A stretch of DNA of 64,000 nucleotides, taken from contig DF240027.1 in the NCBI GenBank assembly GCA_000507305.1, forward strand, positions 56,396 through 120,395. Direction: 5' to 3'. Made by a program: the position numbers and the translations under genes. Every line of letters starts with the position of its first letter. Position 1 is the first letter of the stretch. Of this stretch, positions 55,230 through 64,000 are shown piece after piece. The stretch is from Breviolum minutum Mf 1.05b.01 (taxonomy: Eukaryota; Sar; Dinophyceae; Suessiales; Symbiodiniaceae). Below the pieces are notes generated by a model. It was not told where the DNA came from. It saw nothing but the letters and a program-made list of their open reading frames with translations, and made no database searches.

Positions 55230-55823
55230 GTATACAGAAGTACCTTTTTTCAGCATCATTTCCTCCATTTGAATGGTTCACTTCACCGTAAATGTGGGTT
55301 GCTCCAACAAGTCGGTTGCTTCGGTTGCTTGGAAGTTGAGCAATTGCAGCTCCCAAGAGTTTTGAAGGCTTTTTGGCTTGTCAAATTTTTATTGAAATCT
55401 CCTCACTCTATACCGATCCATGAGATGAAATCACCATATGAAATCACCATTCTTTCACCAGTTTTTCTGTTGGCTATCTCGCTGTGTCTTTTGTTCCGCA
55501 GATGTCACTTTTGGCGGACCACGACATGGCAGAGGAGCGGTTTGGGAAGTTTGGGATCGATACCATTTGAGCTTTTTTCAAAAAGGGGAGGTTTGTTTCA
55601 GGCACCTTGATACAAGATCAGAAAGGGCAACATCAAGCAGGTGTTGCTTTCAACTGAATTCATTTTCATCCCTTTTCATGGTGGGATGATTCAGAAAGAC
55701 ATGCTGAAGTCAAGGGCCAAGGGGTGACCGGGGTCAATTTGACCAGCTTTGGTGGCGATGGTTGATTGGTCAAATGATTTCCACTTGCAGCATTTTTGAG
55801 GTTGGTGAAGTCTGATATAGACT

Positions 55824-55940
55824 TCTCCCTGAAACTAACAGCCAATGCCCCTAAAAAACAGTGGTTGGAAGATGATTCATTTCCTTTTGGGGGCCCGGCC
55901 GGCCTATTTTCAGGGGCGAACTGTTAGTGTCAGAGAGGGT
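55824..55940 (+). mobile_element. Palindromic MITE-like element, CTCCCTGAAACTAACA family
   Basis: The left arm TCTCCCTGAAACTAACAGCC is mirrored by GGCGAACTGTTAGTGTCAGA then GAGGG. Forward loop TTGGAAGATGATTCATTTCC. Confidence 0.8.
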
Positions 55941-56570
55941 AATTCTTATGAAAACACATGAAACGAACTGACACAGTTTGGCTGATATGATCAAGAAATA
56001 GTTTCTTGATTTTGATCCCAGATTTGAATTCACCGATCCGACCATCCCATCAGCCCTTTTGTGGGTTACCGGGAGCATGACCAACAGCGTAACAGCCCTG
56101 CACAGGAGATTCTTCCCGCACAATGCGTGGCTTGGCAACAAATAGATGATCCATAGAGGAAGCGATATGGCAAGAATAGATTTGATGGGAATGTACTGGA
56201 AAGGGACCAATATTAGTTTCCTTTCATTTATGGTAATTTTCAACTTCCATGATTATGGGAGGAAGAGTACTCAAGAAAAAGCAGTCCTTTTTCAAGCAGA
56301 GGCAATGATGCAGAGTTGGATAGAGGTTTTGTTTTTTTGGAGACCTTTTCTCTTATCGGGGTATCCTGAAACACGCCGGTTGGTTTTAGTTTCCGACGCA
56401 ACATTCACTATGAAGTCCCAAATGGTGAAATCCTTCATTTTCTGTATGAAACAACATGAACCAAAACAAACATTGAGTCACAACACATGGGTCAAACCTG
56501 ATGGGTTTCAACCACCCACTCCCCCCTTGATTCCTTGATGGGTTAGAGGGTTTTCATCGTTGCTTCCAAG

Positions 56571-56638
56571 GCCAGTATCATCGCATGGTGGGGGGACCCT
56601 GTGAGACCTCAAGTTGATGAGGATAGCAGCGATGTCAA
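56571..56638 (+). CDS. RCC1-like exon fragment (second locus)
   Basis: After TTGCTTCCAAG: ASIIAWWGDPVRPQVDEDSS then DV. The V-I-A-W-G-D-P...D-S-S-x-V skeleton of the RCC1-like repeat is visible, though with an extra Trp. A GA donor (GAAAGG) would avoid the stop that follows. Possibly part of another RCC1-like gene or a relic; a weak relative is at about 55501. Confidence 0.45.
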
Positions 56639-56689
56639 GAAAGGATAGTATCGGATAGTATGATACATACAGGTGAGGTATACATAAAC

Positions 56690-56782
56690 ACCCTCCAGGG
56701 AACTAACATATCCCCTTTTAAAGGCACTTTTGAAGATGATTTTCCTTTTCCCCAGGTGGGATATGTTAGTTCCCTGGAGGGT
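56690..56782 (+). mobile_element. Palindromic MITE-like element, best-preserved CCAGGGAACTAACATATCCC copy
   Basis: Perfect 25-bp terminal inverted repeats: ACCCTCCAGGGAACTAACAT then ATCCC, and GGGATATGTTAGTTCCCTGG then AGGGT. The loop CTTTTGAAGATGATTTTCCT is forward and is followed by CCCCAG. Confidence 0.95.
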
Positions 56783-57848
56783 ACTACTAAACATCCAAAA
56801 AGAGTGTCTGATTATTGGAGTACGTGCATTGGGCAGATGTGCTGATGTGATCTCATGTAACGATCACCTCACTAGTTTGGATTGATGGTTTGGATTCCTG
56901 GGATCCACTTATGAAAGGGATTGTTATGAAAGGGGTACCACTAGAATTCCAAGTCACCAACCTAAAGCAAAAACCATTTGCCATTAGCTAGCTGACTCTG
57001 ATAGATCAGAACATTCTAGTTCAATTCGACTAGCCTTAGAGATAGGTCGATCCCAATCACCCTTAGCAACCTACCTCCTTGGTGGCTTGTGGTTGTTGAA
57101 GAAAAGACATCCTTACCTGCCTTTCACATGATGGCCTTCCAAGTAGAAGACGATGTTCATCTTTATATGGCAGAAGCATACGCATGATAGTTTTCTGTAG
57201 GGGAAGTCTAGTATGACATGAATAGGAGTGGCTGCTGCAAGCTGCTTTTTTGCTGCTCATAGCCGCGGTGAAGTGTAAACTCTTCCACCATAGACCAGAA
57301 CTTGAAATCAAATCAGGCTTTGTATGGGAACTGGATATCTACCAACCATTTGATCATTTATATCGTCCACAATTCATGAACACCGTGGAGCCTCAAATGA
57401 CATACTCAGCATCACCATGGTTGGATTACGGTGACTTAATTTGTCACGGAAAACAACCTCATAGAATGGTAGTGTTTTCTCAAAGAGATTTCTTGAGCAA
57501 TTCTTGAGGTACCATGATTTGCGTTAGATTCTCGTAGAATCATATATGTATTAACTCTTTTCACGGTCAATTCCATCAATTTGCGGAAGGATTCACTGTC
57601 AAGCAACCCCCAATGGATTTATAGTGTCTTAACATGTCCTAGTTGTCAAGAGCACCTACCCCTTACAAAACTGTGTGGCTTTGTTCACGGGCTGATGGAA
57701 ACCACCTGGAGTTTTTTTTTCAATTAATCATGACCCCCAGAAAACCTCTTGCAAGTGATTTGCATCCATCCCTGTTGATGATAATTGGTAGGGGTTAGGC
57801 CTGGGTCAAATATTTCGTTTTGAAGTGGGGGGAAGTCCATTGATGAAG

Positions 57849-57970
57849 GTCCTTGGCCTGTTTGGATATCCACAATGATCGGCTGCTGGTGGTCTTGGCT
57901 ACCTTGGCGCAGCCTCGCTTGCATGAGTTCAAATTCTACGAGGCTGTCAACATCGTGGACGGGTTCGTTG
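57849..57970 (+). CDS. Helical-repeat gene, exon
   Basis: SLACLDIHNDRLLVVLATLA then QPRLHEFKFYEAVNIVDGFV. The end is either a GA donor (GAACGA at 57971) or a GT donor at 57967, depending on which acceptor is used downstream. Confidence 0.55.
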
Positions 57971-58000
57971 GAACGAAAGAGAGCCTTTGAAAACTTGAAG

Positions 58001-58044
<44 letters not shown>

Positions 58045-61000
58045 GCCTTTTATAGGACATTCGAGTCGCCTTCTTTAGCACGGGACAATTTGAAGGCTAT
58101 TGACCACAAAAAAGACGCAAAAAATCCACAGACAAAAGCGGAAACAGACATGTCATGTTTTCACCTTTTTGTGTCCAAGGTTCGAAAGTAGTGCTTTCAA
58201 AAGTCCCCTTGAAACGTTGGTGAAAGCAGCATCGAGATGTAGGTGACCAATATGCTTTGGGCCTATGCCAAGCTCCGCGCAGGAGGTGCGTTTGGGTTGT
58301 TTGCGACATGATTTCATGATGGGTATATATGTAAGACATGTAAGATGTACTAAGGAATTATGGTAGACTACTTTGAAGGTGGGGTAAGAGAAGTTGTTCT
58401 TTTTTCCATGTGTCAAGTTATATTTAAGTTCTAACTATTTATCGTATTCTATTAAAGTGACCACATTTTTCAATCAATTTGGATGCCGATTTCGACTCAC
58501 CCAACCTGAATCAAAACCATGCAAGCCAATTTTTTTTGGAGGTGGAGGGATGTCCTCAACTTTGAACAAAAAACCCATCCCCAAGGCGACAAGGGTTTTT
58601 TGCAGCCAAAATTTCCCCCTGGAGGTCTGGCCCCTCAGCTCATTTCCACCATTGCCCAGCGGCTGGCACAGCGCTGTCCGGGCGAATACAAGGTGGGGCA
58701 GTTGGGCAGTTTTTGTTACCTCGCGCCGAGGTGGGAGGTCTCTTGAGGATCCCTTTTTTTAAGGGATCCATTTCTTTTAAAGACAGACCTTTGACACAGG
58801 GGAGTTGGGATGCTTCTTTTTGTTGACGTTGGTTGAAGTTGTGAAGGGTGTTTTGCTTAGTAATAGAAAAACCCTGTTTTTTTTTCTCGACGTCGTCATG
58901 ATTGCTAACCTATGAGCTACAAAAGTAATTGTTTGCTTTCGCAGCTTCCGGCTAACCACCTGTCATACATGAAACCACATGAAACATGGGATATTCGACA
59001 TGAAACCCCATGAAACATAGGATATTCGGATATTCTCCATATCAACTGCTTAGTCGGATTCCTGAACCACCGCCATCAGAGGCACATTGCCTCTCGCTGG
59101 CTGTGTGGGCCTTTTCGGAGGCCGGGTGAGGGTGAAACGAGTTTTGGAAGAAAAACGCAACCTCCAAAGAAATCTGAAGTGAATGCATCTAAAAAGAACG
59201 TGGGAGTTCTTTTTTCTCCTTAGATTAGCTTCACTTTTAAAAACTGGATTTGTGCATTATGAAAAAAAGAACAGAAGACCTGATAGCCAAAAAAGTGTCT
59301 CCCAATCAATGCACCGAAAAATTTCGAGCCTGTACTCCCAACACATCTACTGTAAAAAGTCGCAGTTTCCACATTACTTGTCGCAAATTTCCACACGTGT
59401 TTTATCATACACTCCGGTAATCTAACATTATAGCAATGGAAAATGGACCCTTTGAAGATGTATTTCCTATTAAAAATGGGGATATTACATTGCTATGTTA
59501 GTTTACCAGAGGGTAAGATCTGAGCACCTTGGCGGAACGTTGGGTTTTCCACAGCCCCGGGAAGGTCCATTGGCCCGACGAGACGTTGATGGCCTCCTTG
59601 GCCGACGAGCTGGCGGGACAGGCATGAAAAAACATCCTGTACCCCTCCCCCGTAAACCAACAGTTTCGGCCCTGAAAATGAGGCCAAAATTGCCCCCAAA
59701 AAAGGGAAAATTGAATCATTTTCGAAAAAAAACAGAATTTCAAAGGGGGGCAAAGATATTGGTTTCAGGGAGGGTGGTTGTCTCACCGGTTTCAAGGTCT
59801 GATTGAGGAGCCAGGGGCGAGTTGTGCCATTTACTAAAACACCAGTGTTTTTTTTGTATTTTTCGCAAGGCTATGTTGGATAATGCATATCCAATATATA
59901 TATATATACATTGTATATATATATGTTATAATCATAATGTGGTTATATAATAAGTATATCATATATATATATATATGTATCTATGTGGAAACAGCATCGT
60001 CTACAAATGATCTGGATGAATCATTAACAACAGATTTCCACTGCATTCGCCCAGATTTTGCGATGGAGATGAGGGGCAGGATTCATGGTGTATTCCTGGC
60101 CTTTCGATACACGTCAGATTTCACAATCTGTTCATGTTTAGGGAGCAGGGTCCACTAATCTTCACTTGCCACTGTTAGTGGGATTAGGATGCATCCATGT
60201 CAGATTACTGGACACTAAAAGGGGCGCCATGTTCTATAGTACTAGTATAGATACACACCGGAAAACTAACATGGTAATGGAAAATCACCATTTTGAACAG
60301 GAGATACGTCTTCAAACTGGTCGGTTTTTTCATTGTCATGTTAGTTTTCCGGGCTGTCTATTCAAACCAAGAGCCTTGATGGTCATGTTGATGGGATCCA
60401 TCCCTCATTATAGGTTGAAGGATGAGACTTTGCAGGAAGGTTTCCTACTGTTGATGGTTCAGAAATCCGGCGTTCACCAGTTGATATGGTAAATTTACCC
60501 TTATTTACAAGGTTTCATCATATATGTTGGGTGGTGCAGGAGTTCTTCCATCAACAATACTTAACGTCCAGCAAGTTTTGTTCCGTGAAATCCAGCCAGG
60601 TTTCCCAGTAAGATTGATAAGCCAGCATATATTTCAATAGTGGCTGATACTCTCAGCAGATGATTCGACCCCATGTTAGCATCCAAATGAAAGACACGTG
60701 TATATATATATATATTTACCTGTGCATAAGACGTATAAAAGCTATGTGTACATATATATGTACATACATGAACCACATGTATATATATATATATTATGTA
60801 TATAGCTGTGTTAGTATATACATATGGTACTTGTGCTCTACCTAGTGCTTCATTTGCGGATTGTAGCATACAAAGAGTATAAACGTTTAAATCACCGTGG
60901 TAGTTGACGTGGCCACCGTTTTGGAGGCGGAAACCTTACAGCCACAGGAGATTTGCAATATTTGCTGCTTGGTTTGCGGGGCTAGGAAGGTTTTGTATCC

Positions 61001-62350
61001 CCAGGGAGGGACCCATACCCTCGAGGCTAGTTCATTGAAATTTTTCAAGAGTAGGGTTTCAAAGTATGTTTGATATATTGACATCAAAAATGAAAGAGAA
61101 TCCCTGAAAAGATGGTACTTTATGTAAGTTTTTTTTTTTTCGCGGTTAGCCAGGGTGGTTCCAAGTTTGTTGGGAGTTGGTCGCCTGGGTTGCTTTTGGA
61201 TGAACTCGGTGATGCTGAGGGGAATGAGGTTCCTTTGAGTCCCGCCAAAAACACACGGGTTTTAAACGTTTGTTTTTTTTTAAAGAGAAGGCAGCGGCAT
61301 ACATACCCAAAAAAAGGTCAAGGGGGGAAAATTCTTCCAACAAAAACGTCTTATTTGTGGATGAAAAAAACCCATGCCTGACATATTCCGAATGCTTCAA
61401 AAGTTCGTCCCGACTGCCTTGGGCCATTTGGCTTCACTTATGCAGCAGTAAAAGCAAATTCACCCCCCTGAAAACTGATAGTTTGAATCCAAAGTCATGA
61501 AGGTTTGGTTCAGATGATTTTCCTTTGCAATTTGTGTAGCGATTCTCAGGTTCCAACCGTTAGTTTTCTGGGGATGTACCAATTTGTTTGTAGATTTCAT
61601 GGAGTGTTTTTTTATGTACGAAAAGAACTAACATGTTCCCAATTCAACATATCCCAAACCTCTTGAAACGCAAACAACTTCCTCCCTGAAATCGAGTTGT
61701 AGGGAATGAGGGATTCAGACACCCCATCGCCACCCGCACCGGTCCTACCAGCAACCGACAAAACTCCGAAGGATGTACAACATCATAAGTATCCCAACTC
61801 CATCAGGGGAGGATTGTTAAACAAAAAAGCCATCTATTTCGATTTCCCTAACTCTAAAACAGGTTGTTCCTATCAAATAGACATATTTTCATAGCACATA
61901 TCATATATAGTATATATTCATACATTAGCTAGATGCGTTATACATATTATATATGAACATATTTGTATATATATATATACTATACTGGCAGTATGTATAT
62001 ATATATATGTATACATACAGTATATATACATGTATACATGATATTTTCCCCCTTCCACCCCCAGCTGCTTAAAGCTCAAGGTTGGGCTTTGGCGGGGCGA
62101 CTCACGAATCGTCGCCTCTATGAGACGGTGCACCTCGCTTTCATGCAAGGCGGNACTGGCAGTATGTATATATATATATGTATACATACAGTATATATAC
62201 ATGTATACATGATATTTTCCCCCTTCCACCCCCAGCTGCTTAAAGCTCAAGGTTGGGCTTTGGCGGGGCGACTCACGAATCGTCGCCTCTATGAGACGGT
62301 GCACCTCGCTTTCATGCAAGGCGGGGACATCGCCGAGATGAAAAAAGGGT
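57849..62350 (+). CDS. Helical-repeat protein (OPR/RAP-like?), partial multi-exon gene
   Basis: Exons 57849-57970, about 58625-58692, 59518-59621 and 62236-about 62339. The frame reads SLACLDIHNDRLLVVLATLA, QPRLHEFKFYEAVNIVDGF, GLAPQLISTIAQRLAQRCPG, LSTLAERWVFHSPGKVHWPD, LLKAQGWALAGRLTNRRLYE. It shows repeated amphipathic helices with L-x-x-L-A spacing, as in organellar RNA-binding helical-repeat proteins common in dinoflagellates. The family assignment is a guess from the pattern. The phase between the second and third exons does not match, so an exon is missing. The 59621 end probably uses a GC donor (GCATGA), joining in phase 0 to 62236. Confidence 0.5.
57999..58045. repeat. (TTG)n microsatellite
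   Basis: About 15 TTG triplets in an intron, shortly after an exon. Confidence 0.95.
58625..58692 (+). CDS. Helical-repeat gene, exon
   Basis: LAPQLISTIAQRLAQRCPGE then YK, ending before GTGGGG. The 5' edge could instead be after TTTTTTGCAG at 58605, adding PKFPPGG. Confidence 0.55.
59408..59514 (+). mobile_element. Palindromic MITE-like element, TACCCTCCGGTAAACTAACAT family, next to an exon
   Basis: The left arm TACACTCCGGTAATCTAACA is mirrored by TGTTAGTTTACCAGAGGGTA. Forward loop TTTGAAGATGTATTTCCTAT. The exon at 59518 begins a few bases after the right end. Confidence 0.9.
59518..59621 (+). CDS. Helical-repeat gene, exon
   Basis: LSTLAERWVFHSPGKVHWPD then ETLMASLADELAGQ. An in-frame TGA follows within two codons, so a GC donor (GCATGA) is likely. 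Confidence 0.5.
59639..59775. mobile_element. Palindromic MITE-like element beginning GTACCCCTCC (diverged)
   Basis: The left arm GTACCCCTCCCCCGTAAACC pairs with ATTGGTTTCAGGGAGGGTGG. The inner part is also palindromic (GGGCAAAGAT / TTGCCCCC). Confidence 0.6.
59895..59985. repeat. (TA)n-rich tract
   Basis: TATATATA with ACAT and GTAT interruptions. Confidence 0.85.
60254..60357 (-). mobile_element. Palindromic MITE-like element inserted in reverse orientation
   Basis: The arms ACCGGAAAACTAACATGGTA and TGTCATGTTAGTTTTCCGGG are inverses. The loop reads TTTGAACAGGAGATACGTCT then TCAAA, the reverse complement of the usual TTTGAAGATGTATTTCCTRT. Confidence 0.85.
60446..60560. mobile_element. Palindromic MITE-like element, TACTGTTGATGG family
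   Basis: The left arm TACTGTTGATGGTTCAGAAA pairs with TGGTGCAGGAGTTCTTCCAT then CAACAATAC. Confidence 0.8.
60700..60830. repeat. (TA)n-rich and TACATA tracts
   Basis: Several TATATATATA runs with TACATACATG between them. Confidence 0.8.
61151..61240 (+). CDS. Possible exon, unknown
   Basis: After GCGGTTAGCCAG: GGSKFVGSWSPGLLLDELGD then AEGNE before GTTCCT. Coding-like, but it does not join to a known neighbour. Confidence 0.35.
61461..61579 (+). mobile_element. Palindromic MITE-like element, CTGAAAA-arm family
   Basis: The left arm CACCCCCCTGAAAACTGATA is mirrored by CCGTTAGTTTTCTGGGGATG then TAC. The loop GGTTTGGTTCAGATGATTTT is shared with 19711-19740 and, reversed, with 20250. Confidence 0.75.
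61984..62324. repeat. 170-bp direct duplication around a single N (assembly join)
   Basis: 61984-62153 is repeated identically at 62155-62324, with one N at 62154 between them. It duplicates an intron end plus part of a coding exon, so the left exon copy (62065-62153) is artefactual. Best explained as unmerged overlapping contig ends. Confidence 0.9.
62236..62339 (+). CDS. Helical-repeat gene, exon
   Basis: After CCACCCCCAG: LLKAQGWALAGRLTNRRLYE then TVHLAFMQGGDIAEM. The 3' edge is uncertain; the frame meets TAG at about 62364, with a possible GT donor at 62355. Confidence 0.55.
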
Positions 62351-62352
62351 CC

Positions 62353-62550
62353 CTGGTTGTTTAGGGTATATATAGAAACCATTATAAGGGGTTACATATA
62401 ACTGGGTATCTATGATATATAGGGAAGATAACTACCATTTAGGGTATATAAGTGGTTGTTTAGGGTTTAAAGATGTTTAAAGGGGATTATACTACCCAGG
62501 TATGAGGGGATTACAATAAACCACTATAAGGATCCCTATTAAACAACCAG
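62353..62550. repeat. About 200-bp AT-rich imperfect hairpin
   Basis: The outer arms CTGGTTGTTTAGGGTATA and CCCTATTAAACAACCAG are inverse. Inner pieces CCATTATAAGGGG and CCACTATAAGGATCC, and TTTAGGGT repeats, continue the symmetry. Confidence 0.6.
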
Positions 62551-62856
62551 AATTGAATGGAAACCAACTATTTATACCAAGATTATATCTATATACCCAC
62601 TGAATTTGCCATCATTACCATCAAATTATCATCATTACCATCAGATTCAATGGAATGTCATAATTCATAAGGTTTTTGAATCACTGCACAAATGTCATCG
62701 CGAGGCCTTTTGAAGCCTTGGACGTCAAGCAAAATGTGGTGTTCAAAGCCAGGGTTCAAAAGTCTTTTTTCATTGACAGAGTTTAACGTGAATCTCTTTG
62801 GAAATTGGTCGAATTTTCAAAAAAGCGGGAAATTTATTGAAAAAATCAAGTCGAAA

Positions 62857-62944
62857 TACTGTTGATGGAAGAACCCCTGAAGCAGTTGACATGGTAGTTT
62901 ATCCCATTAATTACAGTACGGAGGTTTACATCCCAGGTGGTTAG
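62857..62944. mobile_element. Palindromic MITE-like element, TACTGTTGATGG family, right end lost
   Basis: Left arm TACTGTTGATGGAAGAACCC. The middle (GTTTAYMTCCCAGGTGGTTA) matches the 55124 copy, but the terminal CCATCAACAGTA is absent. Confidence 0.7.
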
Positions 62945-63106
62945 CCGATGGCAATGCGCCTTTGATTTCGCAGCCCATAAAAAATCTAAAAAACTTCAAT
63001 CGTTCCTTCAATTCTAATATTTCATCCAAAACATCGCAGAATATCAGAGAAAGATGCCAAGCAATCAGCCTCACGGGATCAACTAAGAAAGCGCTGGCTG
63101 GAAAAT

Positions 63107-63167
63107 GGACCCAAACTTGAAGATGTATTTCCTATTGAAGATGGGGATAGTTACTAGTTTGGGTCCA
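63107..63167 (+). mobile_element. Short palindrome with the TTGAAGATGTATTTCCTATT loop
   Basis: The arms GGACCCAAACT and AGT-TTGGGTCC are inverse. The loop is the same as in the TACCCTCCGGTAAACTAACAT family, but the arms are different. Confidence 0.65.
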
Positions 63168-63230
63168 CCTTCCACCCTGGTTCAGTGCCAAGTCACTTAC
63201 CTTCACCTTCACCTTCCCCTGGCATTGCAG

Positions 63231-63256
63231 CATTGGGGCTTTCCCAAAGGGATACA
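63231..63256 (+). CDS. Short exon before an element-derived intron
   Basis: After CCTGGCATTGCAG: IGAFPKGY plus A, before GTACCC. It joins to 63390 to give GAFPKGYSDVLRRCKAEEYL in one frame. Confidence 0.5.
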
Positions 63257-63389
63257 GTACCCCCAAAAAAAACTCACATGACATTGGAAAATCCACCATG
63301 AATGAGTCGATGTATTTCCTATTTGAACCATGGGGGATTTTCGACAGTACCACGTTCGTTTTCTTGGGGGGTTTTCCCTTCCATTTCAG
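63257..63389 (+). mobile_element. 133-bp intron that is a palindromic element (introner-like)
   Basis: Starts GTACCCCCAAAAAAAACTCA then CATGACATTGG. The loop has GATGTATTTCCTATTTGAA. It then has GGATTTTCGACAGTACCACG and TTCGTTTTCTTGGGGGG, and ends CCCTTCCATTTCAG. The donor GT is the first base pair of the element's left arm; the acceptor lies 14 bases past its right arm. Splicing it out joins two coding-like exons in frame. Confidence 0.7.
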
Positions 63390-63446
63390 GCGATGTCTTG
63401 CGGCGTTGCAAGGCGGAGGAGTACCTTGGAGTTATCCGGGGAGAAC
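63390..63446 (+). CDS. Exon after the element-derived intron
   Basis: Reads DVLRRCKAEEYLGVIRGEL. The 3' edge is not fixed. Family not recognised; it may be a further exon of the helical-repeat gene or the next gene. Confidence 0.5.
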
Positions 63447-63538
63447 TCCCGAAAAAAAAGGGGTAACAACAAACATGGCTGGGGAAGAAAAAACACAACT
63501 TTTGAAGCAAAATGACGATTTCTCCAATGATTTTTATC

Positions 63539-63633
63539 TACACTCCCCCCAAGTTTAACATGGAATTTGGAAGATAGTGGTTGGAAGATGATCTGGCCCC
63601 TTTTCAGGGGACATTCGGTAGTTTTCGGGGGTG
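63539..63633 (+). mobile_element. Palindromic MITE-like element (diverged)
   Basis: The left arm TACACTCCCCCCAAGTTTAA pairs loosely with CGGTAGTTTTCGGGGGTG. Forward loop TTGGAAGATGATCTGGCCCC. Confidence 0.6.
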
Positions 63634-64000
63634 GATTTATTGTTGTTTTGAAAGGCAACATTGGAAACTGAAAAAATGTCAAGACTGATGGTCCTCCTTC
63701 TGCTCATTGAAGGTACAAACAAAGATCGTCGCCAACCGACTGTTGATTGGATGAAGATGTAGGCTCCGACCATTCAAAGTGAGGGATTTCACTGCCGAAA
63801 GTGAGATTTTGCGCCTCCCAAATATCAAATGAACTTTCCAAAACATTTTTTTAGCCATTTTTCCTGGAAAGATTTGTTGCCATTTTCAACAAGAGGTTTG
63901 CCATCATTTCTTCATTCTGATGTTTGCCATCTTCACTTTCCTGGTTGGTCATTTTTCGGAATGAAGATGGTTGGTTTACCAGAGGGTACCAATTTTCAGG

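Noticed and set aside
59883-60158. 91-codon plus frame starting in a TA tract
   Set aside because: The first third is microsatellite; the rest (about 60000-60100) looks mildly coding-like but joins to nothing.
61918-62382. Minus-strand 154-codon frame with an internal duplication
   Set aside because: It is the complement of the artefactual 170-base duplication around a single N.

Overview
This window looks like nuclear DNA of a dinoflagellate, most likely a Symbiodiniaceae/Suessiales-type genome. The evidence is: genes in many small exons; introns that must start with GC or GA as well as GT to keep the frame; a long RCC1-like repeat protein with a ubiquitin-like N-terminal piece; a multi-C2 protein; a voltage-gated ion channel; every recognisable exon on the + strand; and no bacterial gene layout. 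All calls come from reading the sequence, with no database search. Long ORFs in this window are mostly repeat or spacer artefacts; the real coding sequence is in exons of about 25 to 190 bases.

Layout. 1-7.6 kb: microsatellites, degenerate tandem repeats, a GC-rich coding-like island (1.9-2.2 kb) and intron or spacer. 7.6-16.1 kb: a multi-C2-domain gene, whose intron holds 21 near-identical copies of a 63-bp repeat (13.4-14.8 kb). 16.1-23.5 kb: weak exon candidates, one of them S2-like, and a scaffold gap. 23.6-27.4 kb and 32.6-36.6 kb: two copies of a degenerate block about 9.05 kb apart. The second copy alone carries an antisense, very AT-rich LSU rRNA fragment. 30.45-51.3 kb: a voltage-gated ion channel (pre-S1, S1, S2, S3, split S4, S4-S5, S5, pore-proximal exon). 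39.8-48.0 kb: a same-strand RCC1-like gene lying wholly inside the 9,965-bp intron that splits the S4 voltage sensor. 52.6-55 kb: an Ala-rich unknown gene. 56.6 kb: one more RCC1-like exon. 57.8-62.3 kb: a helical-repeat protein. 63.2-63.5 kb: two exons separated by a 133-bp intron that is almost entirely one palindromic mobile element.

The strongest unusual signal is a set of about 28 short (80-140 bp) palindromic elements. Their arms have the form (G)TACMCCYCC...AACTAACAT / ATGTTAGTT...GGRGGGTGTAC, and the loop is asymmetric (TTGAAGATGWTTTYCY). The left arm often begins with GT and the right arm region often carries an AG, so an insertion can bring its own splice sites. At 63257-63389 the intron is essentially the element. 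This fits introner-like, non-autonomous DNA elements that make introns. Three scaffold joins (17055-17350, 40327, 62154) are flanked by the same sequence on both sides and look like unmerged contig overlaps.
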